Assembly (NCBI GenBank): GCA_003645825.1
Contig: QNCQ01000033.1
Location: 1 to 11,285, forward strand
From: Fidelibacterota bacterium
GTDB taxonomy: Bacteria > Fidelibacterota > UBA2242 > B5-G15
Length of the DNA stretch: 11,285 nt
Direction: 5' to 3'
Shown: in pieces, positions 6,909 through 11,285 of the stretch
Layout: the number at the start of each line of letters is the position of its first letter
How positions within the stretch are numbered: the stretch's first letter is position 1
The notes under the pieces: generated by a model
Database searches by the model: none
Told to the model about the DNA's origin: nothing
What the model saw: only the letters and a program-made list of their open reading frames with translations
Position numbers and translations under genes: made by a program

Positions 6909-8927
6909 CTATTCCTGAGATTTAAGCAATTCTTTATATGGATACCTCACAAGCACATATCCCAGAAGCAAAAATACGATCAGACCCAGCCACCAGAATC
7001 CGTGAAAATCAGCCGGCAATCCTACAAGTTCCCTAAGATTGACATTAGCAACCACAAGGCCAGCGAGAATTATACCAACAAGGGCTTCACCTGCAACCAA
7101 ACCAGAGGCTATTAGTAGACCCGTATTGTCCAGTACATCTTTATCTTTTTGGTCTCTTATTTTCTTCTTTGCCACAGAATCAACGATAAGCTTTATTAGA
7201 CCACCAACAAAAATTGCCGAAGTGGTATTAAACGGCAGATACATACCAACCGCTATCAGCATGGGAGAAGGTGACCCAATCAAAATAAGAGCAACGGAAA
7301 AAAGCATACCTGCTACCACCAGTGGCCATGCCATTTCCCCGGCTACTATTCCCTTACTCATCATTGCCATAAGTCCCGCCTGAGGGGCCGGAAGGGCTTC
7401 ACTGCCTATTCCGTTTGCTCTGTGCAACAGCATTATGGGTAACACAAGCACAAGAGCGGCCGCTGTAACTCCGATCAGCCCCCCAACCTGCATCTTCCAA
7501 GGCGTACCCCCAAGGATATGTCCCACTTTCCAATCCTGCATCATATCACCTGCTACACCTGCAATACAGCAGACCACAGAAGCAACTCCAAGCACCGCTG
7601 CAACACCCGGATCGCCCTTCATTCCAACTAAAACCATCAATAGTGCCGCAATTAAAAGCGTGGAAAGTGTCAACCCGGAGATTGGGTTCGAAGAACTCCC
7701 AATAATACCAACAAGATAACCAGCCACTGCAGCAAACACCAATCCCGCAAATGCCATCACTACTGCAGCGAGGATAGACGAACCCCAGTTGTGTGTGAAA
7801 GTTTGATACAGAAAAACCATACAGATAACAATTATACCAATGGCTATAAGAACGACTCCAAATGGAGCATCTTTTTCTGTTCTTGATACCGCATTTTCTT
7901 TCGATGCACCAGCAGATTTTAAATCAGCTATACCACGCTTTATTCCGCCTATCAGATTCTTTCTCATCTTGAAAAGGGTGTAAAATGCACCAACAAGCAT
8001 TCCCCCTACGGCAATAGGCTTCACAGTTGAACTATACGCAGACTTTGCTATATCAATCCAATTACCTTCAGCTGAAGCAAAAGGAAGAAGATTATTATAC
8101 ATCAAAAATAGAACAATGGGCATCAAAAACAGCCATCCAAAAACACCGCCAGAGAAAGTTATAGCTGCAAGCCTGAAACCGATAATATAACCCACACCAA
8201 GAAAAGCTGGCGAAGATGCCGGGCTCTGTATCAACATACCGCCTTTCTGACTAAACTGAGCTGCGACAGCTTCTTTCGTCTCAGTATAAGCTTTAATCAG
8301 CTGCCCCTTTCCATTAAGAAGACTTATCTTGGAAAGCCCAAACTGGAAATAACCCTTCACCGTGTCCTTGATTATCTGAATACCGTTGGGGTTCTTAAAA
8401 AGTTCTATAATCGCCGCAATACCGATGCTGCCAAAGACATACTTCGCGCCAGTTTGACCGCCCTGCCCAGCCTTCACAATCTCAGCACATGCCCTACTCT
8501 CAGGATACGGCAGAGTCACATCCTCAACCATAGTCTTTCTTAAAATTATCACGAGGAGAACACCTAGGATACCTCCCACAAGCATTAGAAGAGTTGATTT
8601 TACATAATCAAAATCACCCCAGACCCCGGTCATGACAAAAGCAGGCAAGGTGAATATTGCACCAGCTGCAAGAGCTTCGCCAACAGCACCAGTGGTTCGA
8701 GCTATGTTCTCCTCCAGAATCGTACCCTTAAATGGTCTCAAAAACGCCATTGCGATCACGGCTGCAGGAAAAGTAGCAGCGACAGTCATGCCTGCTTTTA
8801 ACCCAAGGTATGCATTCGCTGCCCCCAGAACAATTGCCAGTATCACTCCAAGAAAAAGAGCCTTAAAAGTCAACTCCTTCATGCTGGTATCAGGAGAGAC
8901 AAAAGGTTTGAATTCTTTTCCCGCCAA
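6909..8927 (-). CDS. OPT-family oligopeptide transporter
   Basis: A polytopic inner-membrane protein of 672 residues, the normal size for bacterial OPT members, with many hydrophobic segments from about residue 20 to 660. Family landmarks are AANAYLGLKAGMTVAATFPA (37-56), EENIARTTGAVGEALAAGA (72-90), SGLTLSTLL (417-425), GDMMQDWKVGHILGGTPWK (460-478), SPSPMLIAVGMYLPF (552-566) and ASGLVAGEALVGI (607-619). OPT proteins import oligopeptides with protons, or metal-chelate complexes in the plant YSL branch; the bacterial branch is poorly characterised, so the substrate is open. The start is TTG at 8927: the ten-base AAGGAGGTGA sits just upstream and the next ATG (about codon 16) has no such signal. 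First gene of a minus-strand operon with the PqqD-like gene and adenosine deaminase. A nearby alanine dehydrogenase fits peptide use, by inference. Confidence 0.95.
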   Translation of the reverse strand: MAGKEFKPFVSPDTSMKELTFKALFLGVILAIVLGAANAYLGLKAGMTVAATFPAAVIAMAFLRPFKGTILEENIARTTGAVGEALAAGAIFTLPAFVMTGVWGDFDYVKSTLLMLVGGILGVLLVIILRKTMVEDVTLPYPESRACAEIVKAGQGGQTGAKYVFGSIGIAAIIELFKNPNGIQIIKDTVKGYFQFGLSKISLLNGKGQLIKAYTETKEAVAAQFSQKGGMLIQSPASSPAFLGVGYIIGFRLAAITFSGGVFGWLFLMPIVLFLMYNNLLPFASAEGNWIDIAKSAYSSTVKPIAVGGMLVGAFYTLFKMRKNLIGGIKRGIADLKSAGASKENAVSRTEKDAPFGVVLIAIGIIVICMVFLYQTFTHNWGSSILAAVVMAFAGLVFAAVAGYLVGIIGSSSNPISGLTLSTLLIAALLMVLVGMKGDPGVAAVLGVASVVCCIAGVAGDMMQDWKVGHILGGTPWKMQVGGLIGVTAAALVLVLPIMLLHRANGIGSEALPAPQAGLMAMMSKGIVAGEMAWPLVVAGMLFSVALILIGSPSPMLIAVGMYLPFNTTSAIFVGGLIKLIVDSVAKKKIRDQKDKDVLDNTGLLIASGLVAGEALVGIILAGLVVANVNLRELVGLPADFHGFWWLGLIVFLLLGYVLVRYPYKELLKSQE
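6913..6916 (-). promoter_or_regulatory. Ribosome binding site deciding the TTG start of the PqqD-like gene
   Basis: AGGA on the minus strand, 5 nt ahead of the TTG at 6907-6905, lying in the last codons of the transporter gene. Its spacing is better than that of the G-rich run touching the downstream ATG. Confidence 0.55.
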
Positions 8928-8930
8928 TTT

Positions 8931-8940
8931 TCACCTCCTT
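8931..8940 (-). promoter_or_regulatory. Near-perfect Shine-Dalgarno of the transporter
   Basis: AAGGAGGTGA on the minus strand matches ten bases of the canonical complement of the 16S rRNA 3' end. The GGAGG core ends 6 nt before the TTG, which decides that start codon. Confidence 0.9.
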
Positions 8941-8990
8941 ATCTTTTTAAATTTTTACTACTCAAAACCTAAAGCTATAAAAACACTTCT

Positions 8991-9019
8991 AAACTAAAAA
9001 TCAGGGAGATATTAGTCAA
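8991..9019 (-). promoter_or_regulatory. Possible promoter of the transporter operon
   Basis: On the minus strand TTGACT (9014-9019) is followed after 17 nt by TAGTTT (8991-8996), about 60 nt ahead of the transporter start. The -35 box is good (5 of 6 to TTGACA); the -10 box is poor (3 of 6). The stretch TAGTTTAG also comes close to the TAnnTTTG box of Bacteroidetes promoters (7 of 8). Tentative. Confidence 0.3.
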
Positions 9020-9080
9020 GAAAATATAGTAAATTGCTGGCCATCCCACGTTTCTACTCCAGATTTAACGATAGCCGCCT

Positions 9081-9104
9081 AAAACTGTATGGCATACAGC
9101 TTTT
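9081..9104. repeat. 15-bp palindrome with A and T flanks (terminator- or operator-like)
   Basis: CTGTATG (9085-9091), one central G, then CATACAG (9093-9099): a perfect palindrome. AAAA precedes it and CTTTT follows, so it resembles a weak bidirectional terminator. On the minus strand it could end transcription from the deacetylase side; alternatively it is an operator about 160 bp upstream of the transporter start. Confidence 0.5.
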
Positions 9105-9206
9105 AACAGAGACAAAAACTCTAACAACTACATTAGAAGGAAGGATTTTCAATTAACAAGCGTCGATGTAATGAATGTATCAAAAACATAGCAGCCATAA
9201 TATCAT

Positions 9207-9223
9207 TACAAACATTGTTTGTA
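9207..9223. promoter_or_regulatory. 17-bp perfect palindrome, candidate operator
   Basis: TACAAACA (9207-9214), central T, TGTTTGTA (9216-9223). The arms are exactly complementary. The size and one-base centre are typical of a homodimeric regulator site. No T-tract follows, so it is not terminator-like. I cannot name the regulator family. The nearest downstream gene on the minus strand is the transporter, about 280 bp away. Confidence 0.45.
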
Positions 9224-9264
9224 GTCTATAAAGTTCCCTATCTCTGATCCCGACTCTTAAGTAT

Positions 9265-9300
9265 TCCAGGAACAATATCTCGAACAAAACGCGTCCTGGA
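9265..9300. repeat. 7-bp inverted repeat
   Basis: TCCAGGA (9265-9271) and TCCTGGA (9294-9300) are complementary across 22 nt. A match of this length can arise by chance; noted because it lies in the same gap as the two longer palindromes. Confidence 0.25.
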
Positions 9301-9395
9301 CTTCATCATGTTGTGCTGCTCCCCTCTTCAATTATTACCAGCAATTTGCTAAAAAGCCCCTTTTCTAAGAATCTTATATTTCTTATCTACGTTTC

Positions 9396-9417
9396 ACAGA
9401 GTGGACAGAGTAGACAG
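9396..9417. repeat. Short tandem repeat, 9-bp unit
   Basis: ACAGAGTGG, then ACAGAGTAG, then a partial ACAG: about 2.4 copies with one mismatch, just past the 3' end of the deacetylase. No function is evident. Confidence 0.4.
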
Positions 9418-9430
9418 TTTTTCTCTTTTT

Positions 9431-10195
9431 TCAGCCCAGAGACTTAACCAGAATGGTTCCATTAGCACAGAAATTGATTATGTTCTGCTTCAACACTTCT
9501 CTAAACAACCGGGACTTGTTATTTCCAACTTTACTCAACACTTCATGCACACTATCTATCGAATACACAGCAAGCCGGGGAATCTCTCCTATATAAGCCC
9601 TGCCGTAATACAGCCTGAATGGAAAAAACCCACATATAATCTTATACCCTACCCCGAGGGCTGCATCCGCCACTCTTTGATTCAACCTACCAAAGGGCAC
9701 GGAAAGTGCTTTCACCTCAACTCCAAACAGATCCTCAAGGCGTTTCTTTGAGATCTCAAGCTCCTCTTTCAGCTCACCATTACCCAGAATAGTTAAACAC
9801 CTGTGAGTCAGAGTATGAGAACCAATCTCCCATCCCCGGGAAACCAGCTCATGTATCTGCTCTTTGTTTAGATGTCGCTCTCTCTTAACCGACAGAGGAA
9901 CATCCCACAGATTTTTCTTCCCAATATAATCTGCTATAACAAAAACAGTAGCAGGAATTCCGTATCTATCAAGGATAGGGTAAGCATGCCTATAAACACA
10001 TTCATAAGCATCATCAAAGGAAATGGCAATAACCTCCCCCTCCACAGGACTTTTAAAGTCACTAATTGTACTAAACCTCTTCCCAGCTCTTTCTAAAGAG
10101 GAAATCTGAACTTCAAACCTTGCCGGCTTAATACAGTTCAGACTTAACTCAAAGATGTCATCTATTTTGTGGTATACAAGTACTCTACTTCTTAT
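9431..10195 (-). CDS. NodB-type polysaccharide deacetylase with apparent ATA start
   Basis: Carbohydrate esterase family 4: metal-dependent removal of acetyl groups from a polysaccharide or a lipid-linked or peptidoglycan sugar; substrate unknown. From ATA at 10195 it has 254 residues. It shows the N-terminal motif VLVYHKID (5-12), catalytic SFDDAY (59-64; base D61, metal ligand D62), GSHTLTH (125-131; metal ligands H127 and H131) and VPFGRLN (166-172). All catalytic residues seen are present and the frame is unbroken. No signal peptide is visible. The oddity is the start: ATG, GTG and TTG are absent between the upstream stop (10217-10219) and a GTG at 10045, which would remove the first 50 residues including the conserved YH. 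ATA at 10195-10193, 5 nt after GGGGAG, is the best-placed candidate. A mutated or misread ATG, or coupling to the alanine dehydrogenase stop 2 nt upstream, are alternatives. Confidence 0.85.
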   Translation of the reverse strand: MRSRVLVYHKIDDIFELSLNCIKPARFEVQISSLERAGKRFSTISDFKSPVEGEVIAISFDDAYECVYRHAYPILDRYGIPATVFVIADYIGKKNLWDVPLSVKRERHLNKEQIHELVSRGWEIGSHTLTHRCLTILGNGELKEELEISKKRLEDLFGVEVKALSVPFGRLNQRVADAALGVGYKIICGFFPFRLYYGRAYIGEIPRLAVYSIDSVHEVLSKVGNNKSRLFREVLKQNIINFCANGTILVKSLG

Positions 10196-10197
10196 CT

Positions 10198-11285
10198 CTA
10201 CTCCCCGACAGCTTCCTCAGGGGAAATATACTCTAGATCAAACGCTTTTGCAACATTTGGATGAGTAACTTTTCCTTTATAAATATTCAATCCCGTTCTT
10301 ATTTCTTTCGAGTCTTTAAAAGCTTTTATAAATCCTTTGTCAGCCAGCATTTTGACATATGAAAAAGTTGCATTGGTCAAAGCTATAGTGGAGGTATAAG
10401 GGACAGCACCGGGCATATTGGCAACACAATAATGCAAAACCCCATCAACAAAATATACAGGGTCATCATGAGTTGTAGGTCTGGTCGTTTCTACACACCC
10501 ACCCTGATCAACAGCAACATCAACAATTACAGCACCCTTTTTCATGAGCTTTAACATCTCACGAGTAACAAGCTTCGGTGCTTTCGAACCAACAATAAGG
10601 ACAGCTCCTATTAATAGATCAGTTTCCGGTAAAAGCCTCCTTATGTTATACGGGTTCGAGTAAATAGTAATTACATTTTTGGGCATAACATCATCAAGGT
10701 ATCTGAGTCTCTCATGGTTTACATCCAGTATATAAACCGTGGCACCAAGACCTGCTGCCATCTTAGCAGCATTCATACCCACAATACCTCCACCGAGAAT
10801 AGTAACAACAGCAGGCTTCACTCCAGGAACGCCTCCGAGTAATATACCTCTCCCCCCCTGTGCTTTCTCAAGATATTTTGCCCCCTCCTGAACTGCCATT
10901 CTTCCAGCAACTTCACTCATTGGTACAAGCAGCGGCAAAGTACCATTCTCAAGCTCTATCGTTTCATAAGCCACAGCTATTGCACCAGTCTCAATAAACC
11001 CTCTTGTCAGTTCTTCACTGGCAGCAAAGTGGAAGTAAGTAAAAACCACCTGCCCAGGCCTTATCATTTCCAGTTCCTTAGGCTGAGGTTCTTTCACTTT
11101 AACAATCATTTCCGCCTTTTCAAAAATTTCTTTCGCACTGTCAACAATCTTAGCCCCGCTTTTCTCATAGTCCTCATTCCTGAACCCGCTTCCTATACCT
11201 GCGTTACTTTCAACAAGAACCTCATGTCCATCGCTTACAAGCACCTCAACCCCCATAGGAGTAACGGAAACACGATTCTCACTCC
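10198..11285 (-). CDS. ald: Alanine dehydrogenase (5' end outside window)
   Basis: Catalyses the reversible NAD-dependent oxidation of L-alanine to pyruvate and ammonia; cytoplasmic, usually hexameric. The frame is open to the right edge: nine codons (SENRVSVTP) precede the internal ATG at 11256, and ENRV(A/S)(L/V)TP is the conserved start region, so that ATG is not the true start. About 11 residues are missing. Counting from the ATG at 11256, landmarks are VKVKEP (52-57, substrate lysine), FTYFHFAAS (72-80, catalytic H76, equivalent to His96 of the Bacillus enzyme), MSEVAGRMA (113-121), the Rossmann glycines GGGIVG (155-160) with D178 at the end of the second strand indicating NAD, and DVAVDQGG (246-253, catalytic D250). 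The C-terminus is intact. First visible gene of a minus-strand pair with the deacetylase, whose frame opens 2 nt after this stop codon. Confidence 0.96.
   Translation of the reverse strand, partial: SENRVSVTPMGVEVLVSDGHEVLVESNAGIGSGFRNEDYEKSGAKIVDSAKEIFEKAEMIVKVKEPQPKELEMIRPGQVVFTYFHFAASEELTRGFIETGAIAVAYETIELENGTLPLLVPMSEVAGRMAVQEGAKYLEKAQGGRGILLGGVPGVKPAVVTILGGGIVGMNAAKMAAGLGATVYILDVNHERLRYLDDVMPKNVITIYSNPYNIRRLLPETDLLIGAVLIVGSKAPKLVTREMLKLMKKGAVIVDVAVDQGGCVETTRPTTHDDPVYFVDGVLHYCVANMPGAVPYTSTIALTNATFSYVKMLADKGFIKAFKDSKEIRTGLNIYKGKVTHPNVAKAFDLEYISPEEAVGE
10201..10206 (-). promoter_or_regulatory. Ribosome binding site candidate for the deacetylase
   Basis: GGGGAG on the minus strand, in the last codons of alanine dehydrogenase, 5 nt before the ATA at 10195-10193. 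The spacing is ordinary for a real initiation site and is the main support for placing the start there. Confidence 0.5.

Larger units (their letters stand above)
8941..9430. other. Intergenic region between the deacetylase and the transporter operon
   Basis: 490 bases, both flanking genes on the minus strand, so it should hold the end of the deacetylase transcript and the promoter of the transporter operon. It contains a candidate promoter, two perfect odd-length palindromes, a 7-bp inverted repeat and a short tandem repeat, listed separately. A weak AAAAG/CTTTT hairpin at 9352-9364 is the closest thing to a terminator near the deacetylase end. I see no convincing gene, tRNA or riboswitch in it. 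Confidence 0.7.

Noticed and set aside
8685..8705. GGTTCGA resembling a tRNA T-loop
   Set aside because: It lies inside well-conserved transporter coding sequence and no cloverleaf can be built around it.
8975..9049. Minus-strand small ORF, GTG start with GGAG 7 nt upstream, 24 hydrophobic residues, just ahead of the transporter
   Set aside because: AT-rich sequence gives short hydrophobic frames by chance, and it overlaps the only promoter candidate for the transporter. Nothing else supports translation.
9401..9751. Plus-strand open frame of 116 codons over the deacetylase 3' half
   Set aside because: Antisense to conserved NodB-domain codons; no recognisable protein features.
1..11285. 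Mobile elements, CRISPR arrays, defence or toxin-antitoxin modules
   Set aside because: No transposase, integrase, regular spaced repeats or small paired genes were seen; nearly all sequence is accounted for by metabolic, transport and envelope genes.

Overview
The window carries six complete genes, two genes cut by its edges, and one complete-looking reading frame with no usual start codon. All belong to a bacterial chromosome of moderate, roughly 40% G+C. The organism is most likely from the Fibrobacteres-Chlorobi-Bacteroidetes superphylum or a related candidate phylum. The main clue is a secreted two-propeller protein ending in a FlgD/type IX secretion-like C-terminal domain, with a signal peptide apparently cut before Gln. 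Frequent AGA/AGG arginine and ATA isoleucine codons would suit a thermophile or warm-habitat lineage, but this is only suggestive. No finer placement is possible from the window.

Left half, plus strand (2-5497): a compact riboflavin operon, ribD (5' cut by the window edge), ribE, ribBA and ribH. ribD/ribE overlap by 16 nt and ribBA/ribH by 17 nt, and ribE and ribBA are 17 nt apart. Together they encode the enzymes from GTP and ribulose 5-phosphate to riboflavin, apart from the usual unlinked phosphatase step. Only 4 nt after ribH, on the same strand, comes a 798-residue exported beta-propeller protein resembling PorZ of the type IX secretion system, starting at TTG. It appears to be part of the same transcript.

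Middle, minus strand (5500-8927): a tight three-gene operon read right to left. It encodes an OPT-family oligopeptide transporter, a small PqqD-like protein and adenosine deaminase, with 1 nt between each pair. It converges on the propeller gene with only 2 nt between the stop codons. The PqqD-like gene holds a perfect 12-bp GC-rich inverted repeat near its 5' end. The transporter starts at TTG behind a near-perfect Shine-Dalgarno sequence.

Right part, minus strand (9431-11285): alanine dehydrogenase (5' cut by the window edge) followed by a NodB-type polysaccharide deacetylase. The deacetylase frame is intact, but no ATG, GTG or TTG lies ahead of its conserved N-terminal motif; an ATA preceded by GGGGAG is the best-placed start. 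Between the deacetylase and the transporter lies the only real gap (8941-9430), with two perfect palindromes and a possible promoter for the transporter operon.

Peptide uptake, alanine oxidation and adenosine deamination together fit a life of scavenging peptides and nucleosides. I see no mobile element, CRISPR array, tRNA, rRNA or defence system. The points most worth a second look are the non-canonical start of the deacetylase, the PorZ-like gene in the rib operon, the orphan PqqD-like protein with its internal hairpin, and the palindromes upstream of the transporter.
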